In this document: positions 1 through 8,101 of the stretch, piece after piece
Numbering within the stretch: position 1 is the first letter of the stretch
Layout: each line of letters begins with the position of its first letter
Origin: Candidatus Lutacidiplasma silvani
GTDB taxonomy: Archaea > Thermoplasmatota > Thermoplasmata > Lutacidiplasmatales > UBA184
Reading direction: 5' to 3'
NCBI GenBank assembly: GCA_022750295.1
Contig: JAKIVZ010000012.1
Span: 1-64,000 of the forward strand
DNA: 64,000 nucleotides
The notes under the pieces: generated by a model
The model's input: only the letters and a program-made list of their open reading frames with translations
Database searches by the model: none
What the model was told of the DNA's origin: nothing
Position numbers and translations under genes: made by a program

Positions 1-75
1 ACGCGACGGAAGTTGTGCGTCAGAACCTCGGCACGCCCATTCGTGAAGGGTTACCAATCGACGCAGCACTCGACC

Positions 76-1779
76 CTAGCGATTATGGTGCTTCGTCCGC
101 CCGTGTAGGTACCACACGACCACTGCAGCGGCGAGGACGACCCCGAGTCCAACGGCGACGAGATCCCAAACCCAGGGTGACGAATTCGGTGTGCTGAGAG
201 CCGATTCGACCTGCACGGTGATGTTGGACTCAGCCGTTCCACCGGCCGCATCCGAGGCCTTGAGCGACACCGCGAACGTCCCGTCGGAGGTCGGGGTGCA
301 CGTCAGTCGGGTAAGATTGCTCGAGGTGCAGCCCGGCGGAAGGCCCGAGTAGGTCAACAAATAGTTGGGTGTTCCGCCGGAAATCGAGACGTTCAGCGTG
401 AGCGGAGAACCAAGTCGGATGATTGCCGGAGGGGCTGTAACGGAGAGATTGAGGGCTGGCGCGATTTCGATCGCTAGTGGGGCGGCACTAAAGGACCCGC
501 CCGACGAGTCCGTCAAGTTCACCCGGACTGAGCTGTCCCCTGGTTCTCCTGCTCGGCACACAATTGAAGAAGAGTTCTGCGAGGCACAGGCGGTCGGTAG
601 GCCCGACCACGCGTAGACGTACGACCCAGACCCCCCGGTGGCGTTCACCGAAAACTCGATGCTCTGCCCGAGATCGATCCTCGTCTGACTGGCCGTCAAG
701 CCGGATACCGACAGCTTAGGGAAGACCCGGATATCGACCGGAGAACTCGGTCCTGCCTTGGCACCGGCACGGTCGGTCGTGGTCACCGCGATCTGGAACA
801 CACCCGCTTGCGTTGGGAGGCACGAAACGGAATGCGAGTTGGGGGCTGGACACCCTGGAGGGAGCCCCGCCCAAAGGTACTCGACGATCCCCGATCCCGG
901 CGAATTCGAGACCGCCGAGAGGGTGAGGACCTGCCCAACGTCGAGGGTGAACTGACTCGGCAAGACGATGGCAGGCCCCAGCGGTGCGAAGACCTCGAGT
1001 AGGGTGACATTCGTCACCCAGCTGGAGTACCAGGAATCCTGAATCTCAACCTGGATCGAATAGTTACCCGCGACCGAAGGCGCACAGTCCAAGCTCGTAG
1101 CGTTCAAGCTTGGGCAGGAAGTTGGTAACCCGAGCCAAGTGACTTTATAGACCCCCGTGCCGCCGGTCGGCTGAACTGAGAGATTGGTCGATTGGCCAAC
1201 GTCAAGGATCGGTTGGTCTACGGCGGGATTCGATGCTTCGAGTGGGTAGGCGTTCACAACGATTCTGGTCGACCAGTTGTCGGACTGGTTTGAGTCGTTG
1301 ATCCACGCCGTCAGGATAAAGGCGCCCGTAGAGTCGTACGTGTGGGTGGTGTTCCCACTGACTGATGAGTTGAACCAAGTGCCGTCCCCGAACTCTGTCG
1401 TGTAGTTGAAAGGGGGCGAACCCCCGGTAGCCCATTCCAGTAGGTCGACCACCATGGGGACTGCTCCGCCTAGTGGTCCGGCTCCTGCCGCGAAAGACAG
1501 GTTAGAGCCGCCCTCACGGGCGCCGGATTCAATCCCGCGATGAACTTCGAATGCTGCGGAGTTTCCCTGCGGGCCGGTCGCTTGGATCCCGAAGGCGCTT
1601 GGTGACAGCCGGTGGGCAGATGGAGACACGAGTGGTGCATGACGCCCTACGCCGTCTTCTACCTGGGGACTCGAGGATCCCACGAGAATAAGCAGTAGGG
1701 CGAGAAGTCCGACAGCCCCCACTGCGCGGATGACCAACCGGACTCGGTCCCTCCCCGAACCCGCGAAATCTGGCACCAC
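76..1779 (-). CDS. PKD-containing, membrane-anchored cell-surface protein
   Basis: The 567-residue product has an N-terminal hydrophobic segment (about 15-37, signal peptide or anchor) and a PKD-like domain at about 100-175 with the motif FGDGTWF. Four Ig-like repeats of about 85 residues follow, and a membrane helix at about 537-558 ends in a short basic tail (HGRTKHHNR). Each repeat carries GLP-x2-C followed by a second Cys about 9-10 residues later, so a disulfide within each repeat is likely. Asn-X-Ser/Thr sequons are frequent, fitting a glycosylated exported protein. The start is GTG, with a second GTG directly after it; no ATG is available. An adhesion or envelope role is inferred. It lies apart from the large surface cluster after 34 kb but shares its style. 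Confidence 0.75.
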   Translation of the reverse strand: MVPDFAGSGRDRVRLVIRAVGAVGLLALLLILVGSSSPQVEDGVGRHAPLVSPSAHRLSPSAFGIQATGPQGNSAAFEVHRGIESGAREGGSNLSFAAGAGPLGGAVPMVVDLLEWATGGSPPFNYTTEFGDGTWFNSSVSGNTTHTYDSTGAFILTAWINDSNQSDNWSTRIVVNAYPLEASNPAVDQPILDVGQSTNLSVQPTGGTGVYKVTWLGLPTSCPSLNATSLDCAPSVAGNYSIQVEIQDSWYSSWVTNVTLLEVFAPLGPAIVLPSQFTLDVGQVLTLSAVSNSPGSGIVEYLWAGLPPGCPAPNSHSVSCLPTQAGVFQIAVTTTDRAGAKAGPSSPVDIRVFPKLSVSGLTASQTRIDLGQSIEFSVNATGGSGSYVYAWSGLPTACASQNSSSIVCRAGEPGDSSVRVNLTDSSGGSFSAAPLAIEIAPALNLSVTAPPAIIRLGSPLTLNVSISGGTPNYLLTYSGLPPGCTSSNLTRLTCTPTSDGTFAVSLKASDAAGGTAESNITVQVESALSTPNSSPWVWDLVAVGLGVVLAAAVVVWYLHGRTKHHNR

Positions 1780-1976
1780 GACCCACCACGCGCTAGGGAT
1801 TGATGAAGACCAATTTCAAGGTTGTCGCGACCGTGTCAAATGCACCCGAATTGCAAGTGTAGGACGAGGAGAGATCGCAGACGGCGAAGCCCGCCGCCCT
1901 CCTCGAGGTATCCATCGGGGGCGCTGGCCCGGTCCGTGACTGGCGGGCTCAGGACCAAGGTCAGCAAGCGGAGCAT
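1780..1976. other. Intergenic, left flank of the transposase gene
   Basis: This 197-base stretch separates two diverging genes and is less GC-rich than most of the window. The transposase frame stays open back to a TAG at 1860-1862, but no ATG, GTG or TTG precedes the GTG at 1977 in that frame. No clear terminal inverted repeat could be paired with the sequence after 3002. Confidence 0.4.
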
Positions 1977-3033
1977 GTGCTGTTCGATGAGCTGCTCTGG
2001 GACCTGCTGGGCGCTGTCAACGAACCAGCGCGTCCGGTAGGGGCGCCTGGTCGGAAGCCACTCCCGCTCCGGACCCTGTCGTTCCTTGCGGTCAAGAAGG
2101 TCCACTACGGCCAGTCTTGCCGTCGGGTAAACGGCCTCATGCGGACCGTCCACGGACCCGGTCGCGGCGGGACCCTCCCCAGCGTCCCGAACTACGCGGT
2201 CCCGTCACGATTCTTCAACCGAGAAGATGCGGGGGATCTCCTCCTGAGGTTGATCGAGGCCTCGGCCCGTCCGCTGGCGGAGCTCGAGGACGGAGGGACG
2301 ATCGCGATTGACTCGACCGGGTTCTGCACGACGTGCATGGGCGCCTACTGCACCGAGAAGCACGATCCTTCCCGCCGCCACCGCTGGGTGAAGGCGCACT
2401 TGATCATCGGGACCCGCACGCACGCGGTCCTCGCGGTGGCGGTGACGGACGAGCATGGCGCGGACTCCCCGCAGCTGATCCCTCTCCTTCGGAACGTGGT
2501 CGAAGCGGGCTTCAAACCGTCTGCATTGGTCGCGGACAAGTCGTACCAGAGCCGTGCCGCGTACGCCGAGCTCGCTCGGCTCGGGATGGACGGCTACATC
2601 CCCTTCCGCCTCGGCTCGACCGGGCAGATGAAGGGGACCCCCATGTACCGCCGCAAGTGGCTCGAATTCACCCTCACGCGGGAGGAGTTCGATTCGAAGT
2701 ACCACCGGCGCAGCAACGTCGAGTCGGTCAACTCGGCGATCAAGCGGACCGGCGGGGAGTTCCTGCTTTCCAAGAACCCGGTGGCCCAGTTCAACGAGAC
2801 GCTGGCGAAGATCTTGACCTACAACATCAGGGTGCTAATCCACGAGATCCACGAGAACGGGATTGACCCGGGCGTCGCCGGCACCCCCAGACGCGCGTTC
2901 CCAGCGACCCCGGGAGAGGCCTCGGGCACGTCCCCGGACACCGCCTGTGATTCTTTGGGGGCCCCTGTGACGGAATCGAAAGTCTCGACGGCGGAGCCTT
3001 AGAAAAAATCCCACAGCCCGCCGAATGCCAATG
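1863..3033 (+). mobile_element. Insertion sequence, IS5/IS4-like, ends not resolved
   Basis: A single DDE transposase gene with short flanks suggests a simple insertion sequence lying between a surface-protein gene and the RHH-ftsZ promoter. The limits given are only the open frame on the left and the bases before the RHH promoter on the right. Terminal inverted repeats and a target duplication were looked for by eye and not found, so the element may be worn at its ends. Confidence 0.4.
1977..3002 (+). CDS. DDE transposase, IS5/IS4-like
   Basis: Transposase of the RNase H-like DDE superfamily that cuts and joins insertion-sequence ends. The triad is visible: D112 in AIDSTG, D187 in VADKSY and E249 in NVESVNSAIKR, with spacing typical of IS5-like enzymes. 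The GTG start at 1977 is the only usual start in the frame. The open reading continues 38 codons upstream (…DQGQQAEHVLFDELL…), so the N terminus may be longer or slightly damaged. The C-terminal 50 residues are low-complexity. The catalytic core is intact, so the element may be active. It sits 94 bases ahead of the RHH regulator gene. Confidence 0.88.
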   Translation: MLFDELLWDLLGAVNEPARPVGAPGRKPLPLRTLSFLAVKKVHYGQSCRRVNGLMRTVHGPGRGGTLPSVPNYAVPSRFFNREDAGDLLLRLIEASARPLAELEDGGTIAIDSTGFCTTCMGAYCTEKHDPSRRHRWVKAHLIIGTRTHAVLAVAVTDEHGADSPQLIPLLRNVVEAGFKPSALVADKSYQSRAAYAELARLGMDGYIPFRLGSTGQMKGTPMYRRKWLEFTLTREEFDSKYHRRSNVESVNSAIKRTGGEFLLSKNPVAQFNETLAKILTYNIRVLIHEIHENGIDPGVAGTPRRAFPATPGEASGTSPDTACDSLGAPVTESKVSTAEP

Positions 3034-3062
3034 TAGAAATACGTCCGACGTCCCTACTCAGA

Positions 3063-3094
3063 TTGTCAGACAAAATCGGGAAGTTGTCTGACAA
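3063..3094. promoter_or_regulatory. Twin palindromic operator of the RHH-ftsZ genes
   Basis: Two 11-base sites, TTGTCAGACAA at 3063-3073 and TTGTCTGACAA at 3084-3094, are exact reverse complements. Each is also a perfect odd palindrome (TTGTC-N-GACAA). Their centres are 21 bases apart, two turns of the helix, and the second ends two bases before the ATG of the RHH gene. A weak TATA-like stretch (about 3034-3043) would start transcription near the first site. This is the layout expected for autorepression by an RHH protein. Confidence 0.75.
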
Positions 3095-3096
3095 CC

Positions 3097-3459
3097 ATGG
3101 TCGACACGTCGGAGCGGGTGACGGTCCGAATCCCGCAGGACCTGCTGGAGAAGCTGAAGTCGATCCAACAGGCGAAGGGAACGCCGACCATCTCCGACAC
3201 GATCCGCGAGGGGCTCGAGAGGTTCATTGAGATGAACCTCCCGCCGCCGAACATCCGGAAAGTCGTAGTCGACCTGTCTCGCCAGGACAACCTCCAGCTC
3301 GAGGAGTTCGTCCGGGAAGGAAATTCTGTCTCCGTCGACGACGCGGTGCGGTCCGCCGTGCGCGAGTACATCCGCTCCCGCCTTGAGCCGGCCCCGGCGA
3401 GCAGCCGGGCCCGCCGCGACGCCGAGTCGGTCGTGGCCGACGGCGGCCCTCCACCGTAA
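3097..3459 (+). CDS. Tandem ribbon-helix-helix regulator, CdrS-like position
   Basis: The 120-residue protein contains two RHH-type units. The first (about 6-46) has the strand VTVRIP followed by two helices. The second (about 53-100) has VVVDLS followed by helices with SVDDAVRSAVREYI. The last 20 residues are disordered. RHH proteins bind DNA as dimers by inserting a two-stranded sheet in the major groove; here two units could sit in one chain. The gene is 23 bases ahead of an ftsZ-like gene, as cdrS precedes ftsZ2 in haloarchaea, where CdrS regulates division genes. The twin palindrome directly before its ATG is the likely binding site. The CdrS link rests on fold and position, not on close sequence identity. 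Confidence 0.8.
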   Translation: MVDTSERVTVRIPQDLLEKLKSIQQAKGTPTISDTIREGLERFIEMNLPPPNIRKVVVDLSRQDNLQLEEFVREGNSVSVDDAVRSAVREYIRSRLEPAPASSRARRDAESVVADGGPPP

Positions 3460-3482
3460 GACGGCGACTCGACGGGAGGAAG

Positions 3483-4517
3483 TTGGCGACCACGAGCGGA
3501 GGCGAGGACTGGGCCCCCCCGAACCCTTCGGAGACGTTCGCGGTCGTCGGGCTCGGCGGCGCCGGCAGCGAGGCCGTCCACGACCTCGTCCGCCTCGGGA
3601 TCCCGGGGGTCCGGGCCTTCGCCGTGAACACCGACGAGAAGCACCTCGCGAAGATCGAGGTCGACCAGCGGATTCTCCTCGGCAAGCGGCAACTCGCCGG
3701 TCGGGGGAGCGCCGGCGACCGACCGGCGGTCCTCTCCGCCGCCGAAGACGGGAAGGAGGAGATGCTGCGGAGGCTTTCGAAGTTTGAGATCGTCTTCCTG
3801 CTCGCCGGGCTCGGCGGGGGGACCGGGAGCGCGCTTCTCCCGTTCCTCGCGCGGGAGCTCCGGCGTGGCGACGCGCTCCCGGTCCCGGTCGCGTTCCTTC
3901 CGTTCCAGGTCGAGCTCGACACGAACTCCCAGCGGCGGGAGAACACCACCGAGGCGATCGACGAGCTCGAGGCGATGGGGGGCCTCATCCTGGCGCTCGC
4001 GAACGAGAAGCTCCGGCGGTTCGAGTCGCTCCCGATGCACCACGTGTTCCAGCTGCGGAACACCTACGTTCACAACCTCGTCACGAGCCTCGTCGACATG
4101 GTCGAGACGCCGAGCCTCCTGAACGTCGACCTGGCCAGCCTGAAGGCCCACCTTGACGACGCGGGCGTCTCGACGCTCCTCCACGCCGAGTACCACATCT
4201 CCGAGCCCGAACGGCTGGTCCCGCAGGCGCTCGTCGAGTCGCTCCTCGACTTCCAGCTCACCGAGGCCCCCTCCGCGCTGCTCCACCTCGACGGTGGGTC
4301 GAACTTCACCCTCCGGACCCACGACCGGATCGTGCGGTCGGCGCGGCACCACTTCGGAGAGCCCCGACGGCTCCTCCTCGGGATCCGGATGCACCCGGCG
4401 CCCCGGGAAGTCGTCCGGATGACCGCCGTGGTCGGCGGGCTGCGGTCCCGCGCGATCCGCGACGCACTGGGGTCGGGCCAACCGGAGCGCCCGGCCGCCC
4501 TGCGCCTCAGTCGCTGA
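3483..4517 (+). CDS. Divergent FtsZ-like tubulin-family GTPase
   Basis: Member of the FtsZ/tubulin superfamily, which polymerises with GTP and usually builds the division ring. The nucleotide-binding N half is clear: GLGGAGSEAV at 23-32, AFAVNTD at 45-51 and the tubulin signature GLGGGTGS at 109-116. The T7 loop reads NVDLAS (214-219), where FtsZ normally has N-x-D-x-x-D, so the second catalytic Asp is Ser. The C-terminal half is divergent and no canonical FtsZ tail is visible. The start is TTG at 3483, preceded by GGAGG five bases away. It is likely co-transcribed with the RHH regulator. It could be an accessory or regulatory FtsZ paralogue rather than the main division protein. Confidence 0.85.
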   Translation: MATTSGGEDWAPPNPSETFAVVGLGGAGSEAVHDLVRLGIPGVRAFAVNTDEKHLAKIEVDQRILLGKRQLAGRGSAGDRPAVLSAAEDGKEEMLRRLSKFEIVFLLAGLGGGTGSALLPFLARELRRGDALPVPVAFLPFQVELDTNSQRRENTTEAIDELEAMGGLILALANEKLRRFESLPMHHVFQLRNTYVHNLVTSLVDMVETPSLLNVDLASLKAHLDDAGVSTLLHAEYHISEPERLVPQALVESLLDFQLTEAPSALLHLDGGSNFTLRTHDRIVRSARHHFGEPRRLLLGIRMHPAPREVVRMTAVVGGLRSRAIRDALGSGQPERPAALRLSR

Positions 4518-5145
4518 CCGGGGAACGCTCGGCGGCCCCGGGAGGAGCCGCCTGGTCGGCCAGGTGGTGCAGGACGTCGACGCACTGCGATGAACGAAGC
4601 GACCGGGCCCCGAGGGAACGGGCGGACGCGCCGGCCTCCCGGAGACAGGTGACCTCCTCCGCCGTCGGATCGGTCGGGTCGCTCAGCACGGCCCGAAAGG
4701 AGCCCCCGACGACGTCGGTTGCCGAAATGGGCCCGCCGGTCTCCGTCAGCCAGATCGTGCCGGCCGTGGAGGCGAACTCCCGGAGGGCGTCCAACGGCTC
4801 CGCGGGCCCCACGACGAGGCCGGGCGACGCCTCGACGTCCCGGGCCACCCCGGCGGACCGGACGAGGGAGTTCTTCAGAAGGGCCGCGGTCGACCGCTCG
4901 TCCGGGTTGAGGAATTTCAGCCTCCGACCGTCGAGCCGCATCCGGCGGGCCCGGGGCGCCGGCTCGGCCCCGAAGAGGATCGTGACCTCGGTGTCGCGCC
5001 GGAGGTCGTTCGAGAGGGTGAACGCCGTCGAAACGACTCGGGCGACCTCGTCCATCCGGCCCCCGCCACCCGCGAGGTCGTTCAAGGTGAACGCGCCGCC
5101 GACGGGAACTCGGTGAGCGAGAAGTAGGAACTGGCGCACGACCAC
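4507..5145 (-). CDS. trmY: tRNA (pseudouridine(54)-N1)-methyltransferase TrmY
   Basis: SPOUT-family methyltransferase that makes N1-methylpseudouridine at position 54 of the T-loop in archaeal tRNAs, using S-adenosylmethionine. Family features seen are the start VVRQFLLLAHRVP, the segment RMDEVARVVSTAF, LNPDERSTAALLKNSL at about 78-93 (the most conserved stretch), and the knot region with LTETGGPIS. Length (212) fits the family. The C-terminal 40 residues are Ala/Ser-rich and less conserved. The gene converges on the ftsZ-like gene and their ends overlap by 11 bases. Confidence 0.88.
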   Translation of the reverse strand: MVVRQFLLLAHRVPVGGAFTLNDLAGGGGRMDEVARVVSTAFTLSNDLRRDTEVTILFGAEPAPRARRMRLDGRRLKFLNPDERSTAALLKNSLVRSAGVARDVEASPGLVVGPAEPLDALREFASTAGTIWLTETGGPISATDVVGGSFRAVLSDPTDPTAEEVTCLREAGASARSLGARSLRSSQCVDVLHHLADQAAPPGAAERSPVSD

Positions 5146-5213
5146 ACCAAGCGGGTGAGGCCCAAGAGAGTTGGGGACGGGGCGGGCCCCGGAATGGGGG
5201 CCCGACGGCGAGT

Positions 5214-5903
5214 CTATTCGTCCGGGACGACGTGGCGGGCGGCGCGGGGGGCGCCCGGGGGCGGCGGCGGGCGAACGCCCCCTCCGCCGGGGTGCTTCGG
5301 GGCCCGGCGCTCGAGCCAGACCTCGTCGCCGAGCTCGTGGTAGACGGCGTGGGCGGGGAGGCCAGTCCCGGTCTCGCCGTGCGGAAGGCGGAACGCGCCC
5401 GAACGGGTCGCGCCCGAGGAGTAGATCACGTCGGCCTCGCCGGCCTCGGCCATCGCCTGGGTCTCCTCCCGGGCGAGGTCAAAGATCCGGTCCTTGCGGA
5501 ACATCCAGTAGTGGATCCGCCACTCGCGGCCGTCGTAGAGCGTCGTCTCGTCGCGCTCGGTCTCGAGGATGCCGGTGTCCTCCAGCATGTAGAACGTGTC
5601 GCGGTCGTCCGGCTCGAGGACGTTGTCGATGATCCGCTGGTTGAAGCCGAAGAAGTTCAGGACGTGGGCCGCGATCGCCCGGGCGTCGTCCGGACGCATC
5701 CCGTCGTGTCCGACGGAGCGGCGGATTGCCTTGGCGAGCGAGTCGTGGTCGACCGGGCCGGACGATGCGAGGGCGAGCGTGGTGTCGGTCGGCAGCCCGA
5801 TGCGGGTCCGGGAGATGTCCTCCGGGGACCGGATGGGGACCGGGTTGCGCAGGGTGTAGCCCGACGGCCCCGAGGCCGCGGAAGCTCCGCTCTTCCTCTG
5901 CAT
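5214..5903 (-). CDS. Conserved archaeal protein, DUF6015-like
   Basis: The 229-residue soluble protein has a helical core at about 50-145 with a highly conserved look: HVLNFFGFNQRIIDNVL, DRDTFYMLEDTG and GREWRIHYW. This pattern recalls the uncharacterised archaeal family DUF6015, recalled without a search. The N-terminal 35 residues and the last 35 (Pro/Gly/Arg-rich) look disordered. No catalytic motif is evident and the function is unknown. A TATA-like element (minus-strand reading of 5930-5939) is 30 bases before the ATG, so it has its own promoter with a short leader. Confidence 0.75.
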   Translation of the reverse strand: MQRKSGASAASGPSGYTLRNPVPIRSPEDISRTRIGLPTDTTLALASSGPVDHDSLAKAIRRSVGHDGMRPDDARAIAAHVLNFFGFNQRIIDNVLEPDDRDTFYMLEDTGILETERDETTLYDGREWRIHYWMFRKDRIFDLAREETQAMAEAGEADVIYSSGATRSGAFRLPHGETGTGLPAHAVYHELGDEVWLERRAPKHPGGGGVRPPPPPGAPRAARHVVPDE

Positions 5904-5973
5904 GTTCCTACGTGTAGAATTCCCGGGTAGCCTATATGAACCTTCGGGCGACTTCTTGATTGCCCTTGCCCCG

Positions 5974-6576
5974 CTAAGACCTCCCGTCCGCCGACGGATA
6001 ACTGGCCCTCCGGCGCGGCCGGACCACGCGACCGAGCGCTTCGGCCCGGGGACGCCACTCCTCCCCCTCGATAAGAGACTCCGACCGGCCGAGCTCTGCC
6101 AAGTCGAGCGGGAGGGGAAGAACCGCGCGGGCGAGATATACGTGGGCCAACCCGCCCGTGGTCGGCCCCGTCCAGGCCCGTCCGGACCACTCGTGGGCCC
6201 GAAACTCGTAGTACTCGGGGGCGGGCAGGAACCAGAGCAGGGTGTCGTCCGTCGACCGGGCGTTCCGGGGCGGTCGGGGCGAGGTCCGCAGCCCGAGGTA
6301 TTGGAGGACCGGGAGCGGGAGGTTGAACACCCCCTTCTCGGTGGCGAGCGCCGGAGCCAGGAAGCGGCCGCGGACGATCTCGATCGGAAGCACGTCGGCG
6401 GCCGGAGCCCCGCTCACGACGCGGACGACGCCCGGACCTCGACCGAGGAACGCGAGGGTCCGGTGGCTCGAGCTCCGGGCGAGGTCCGGATTGTGGAGCA
6501 GGAGCGTGGCGACCTCGGAGGGGAGTTGGAGGTTCAGCCACGTCGGCCGAACGGTGGCGAGGACCACGTACTCCAT
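5974..6576 (-). CDS. Hypothetical protein, 200 residues
   Basis: Not recognised. The start is set at the ATG at 6576 (MEYVVLATVRPTW) because a TATA-like element (minus-strand TTCTTATAGG, about 6608-6617) precedes it by about 35 bases and the frame upstream of it is low-complexity. The product is a mix of strands and loops with hydrophobic stretches (LPSEVATLLL, VLPIEIVRG) and no membrane segment. The segment GVFNLPLPVLQYLGL may be a small domain. It lies downstream of the HAD phosphatase on the same strand but seems to have its own promoter. Confidence 0.6.
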   Translation of the reverse strand: MEYVVLATVRPTWLNLQLPSEVATLLLHNPDLARSSSHRTLAFLGRGPGVVRVVSGAPAADVLPIEIVRGRFLAPALATEKGVFNLPLPVLQYLGLRTSPRPPRNARSTDDTLLWFLPAPEYYEFRAHEWSGRAWTGPTTGGLAHVYLARAVLPLPLDLAELGRSESLIEGEEWRPRAEALGRVVRPRRRASYPSADGRS

Positions 6577-6640
6577 CTTCGCGTCCGCCCGGACGAGGGG
6601 GGTCCGGCCTATAAGAAATCTGAGGACGCGGACCCATCGT

Positions 6641-7297
6641 TCACGGGCGGGCCGACGGGCTCCGTCGGAGGAGGTCGACGACGGCCGGGAGGTCGGGGGA
6701 ATCCAACACGGCATCGGCGGCCGCCCGGACCTCGGGGATCCGACTCCGAAACGCGACCCCGAACCCGACGAGCGGGAACACCTCCGCATCGGCGAGACCG
6801 TCGCCGACGTGGGCCACGCGCCCTCGGGGAACGGAGAACCGGCGACAGAGGCGGTCGAGCCCCCCGACCTTGTCGGCCCGAGTTCCGACCGGGGCCTCGA
6901 CCCGGCCCCCCGCGCACGTCGGGGCCGACGCGAGGCCGTCGGCGGCGTCGAACCCGAAGGTCCGGCAGTACCAGTCGGTCACGTAGGGGGGATTGTGGGT
7001 CAGGAGCGCAACCCGACACCCGTACGCGTGCAGGCGTTCGACGGCCGAGTCGATCGCCTCGACCCTGGGGGTCCCGGCCAGGATCGCGTCCAGTTCGGCC
7101 ATCGTCGCTCCCTCCGCGAGGGCGAGGAGGTTGCGGAGGTGCTCGTCCTCCCCGATCGTCCCGGCCCGGTACAACCGCTCGGTCTGGTCATACCCCTCGG
7201 AGCGCCCCAATCGGGAGGCGATGACCTCCCAGCCATGGACCAAGGTGAGGGTCCCATCGATGTCGACAGAGACGAGCCGGTACGGAAACTCGTCCAC
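6641..7297 (-). CDS. HAD-superfamily phosphatase, SerB-like
   Basis: Haloacid dehalogenase-type phosphohydrolase. Motif I is VDIDGTLT (nucleophile Asp12, acid/base Asp14), motif II is LLTHN at about 99-103, and motif IV is HVGDGLADAEVF near 163-174, all in order. The 218-residue length and helical cap fit the phosphoserine-phosphatase-like group that acts on small phosphorylated metabolites. The substrate cannot be read from the sequence. It starts 3 bases after the stop of the small membrane protein upstream, so the two are likely co-transcribed. Confidence 0.82.
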   Translation of the reverse strand: MDEFPYRLVSVDIDGTLTLVHGWEVIASRLGRSEGYDQTERLYRAGTIGEDEHLRNLLALAEGATMAELDAILAGTPRVEAIDSAVERLHAYGCRVALLTHNPPYVTDWYCRTFGFDAADGLASAPTCAGGRVEAPVGTRADKVGGLDRLCRRFSVPRGRVAHVGDGLADAEVFPLVGFGVAFRSRIPEVRAAADAVLDSPDLPAVVDLLRRSPSARP

Positions 7298-7300
7298 GGA

Positions 7301-7567
7301 CTACCGGCCGCTTCGTCGCTCGCCGAACCCGACCCCGAGGAGGATCCCGCCGGCGTAGATCGCGACGAGGGCCACGGCGAGAAAAGGAAGGTCCGCAACG
7401 AACGGACCGGTCAGGTTGGGGGCGAGGAGCAGGGCGGCCAGGCCGACGAACGTCATTCCCAAGCCAAGAACGACCTTCCGCTGCCGTCGGACTCGGCGGA
7501 GCTCCTCCCGGGCCGCCTCCGGGCCGGGCGCTGGGTCCATCGGGGTCGCCCACCGGCCGGTCGGCAT
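7301..7567 (-). CDS. Small two-helix membrane protein
   Basis: The 88-residue product has a charged N-terminal segment (EAAREELRRVRRQRK) followed by two membrane helices at about 32-50 and 56-78 (LGLGMTFVGLAALLLAP and FLAVALVAIYAGGILLG). It ends in a short basic tail. ATG at 7567 is preferred over a GTG three codons upstream. Unknown function; it precedes the HAD phosphatase with 3 bases between them and diverges from the PadR regulator gene. Confidence 0.6.
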   Translation of the reverse strand: MPTGRWATPMDPAPGPEAAREELRRVRRQRKVVLGLGMTFVGLAALLLAPNLTGPFVADLPFLAVALVAIYAGGILLGVGFGERRSGR

Positions 7568-7627
7568 AACCTCCACGGCGCGCTGGGGCGGCGAAATCGG
7601 CGACGACGGTGCGCCGGCGGTGCGCCA

Positions 7628-7670
7628 AATTTATCTATTCGTATCGGTTTTCCGATATCGGAATACCGAT
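7628..7670 (+). promoter_or_regulatory. Promoter and palindromic operator of the PadR gene
   Basis: A TATA element (AATTTATCTA, 7628-7637) is followed by a 28-base palindrome at 7643-7670 centred on GATATC, with 13 of 14 base pairs matching. The palindrome covers the expected transcription start and its last two bases are the first two of the ATG at 7669. Such placement suits autorepression by the PadR dimer encoded directly downstream. Confidence 0.75.
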
Positions 7671-8091
7671 GGCGACCTGGGGAATGCCGTGGGTGTCGCG
7701 GAAGAAGCGCGGATTGCGTTCGTGGGTCCTGGTCATCCTGGGCGACGCCCCGAAGACCGGCGCCGAGGTCATGGATGAGATGGAACGGATGAGTGGCGGA
7801 TGGTGGCGTCCGTCGCCCGGATCCGTCTACCCCTTGCTCGAGGAGTTGACGCAGGAGGGGATCACCCGCCGGAAGGAAGATGGTCGCTACGAGCTCCTGA
7901 ACTCGGCGCGCGAGCAGTTCGGATGGCGATTCCCCCAGCGGGGACCCCGGTCGCCCGCCGACGTGGTCCGCGAGATCGGCTCGCTCATCGCCTACCTGGA
8001 GGACCTTCGTCGGTCCGATGCGACGCGGTTCGCCGAGGCGCAGGGATCGATCCACGAGACGGCCGAGCGGCTAAAGAGGCTCGCCAACTGA
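7669..8091 (+). CDS. PadR-family transcriptional regulator
   Basis: Winged-helix repressor of the PadR family, 140 residues. The HTH domain spans about 15-80, with the family pattern SPGSVYPLLEELTQEGIT and the wing RRKEDGRYEL. A C-terminal dimerisation helix carries YLEDLRRSD. PadR proteins often control multidrug exporters next to them, and here the ABC-2 exporter genes begin 10 bases after its stop. The ATG at 7669 is chosen over upstream starts because the promoter and operator end there; it starts MATWGMPWVSRKKRG. Confidence 0.88.
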   Translation: MATWGMPWVSRKKRGLRSWVLVILGDAPKTGAEVMDEMERMSGGWWRPSPGSVYPLLEELTQEGITRRKEDGRYELLNSAREQFGWRFPQRGPRSPADVVREIGSLIAYLEDLRRSDATRFAEAQGSIHETAERLKRLAN

Positions 8092-8101
8092 GGTCGGACG
8101 A

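Noticed and set aside
1780-3062. Terminal inverted repeats for the insertion sequence
   Set aside because: Only an 8-base GGCGGGCT match between the two flanks was found, too weak in GC-rich DNA to call.
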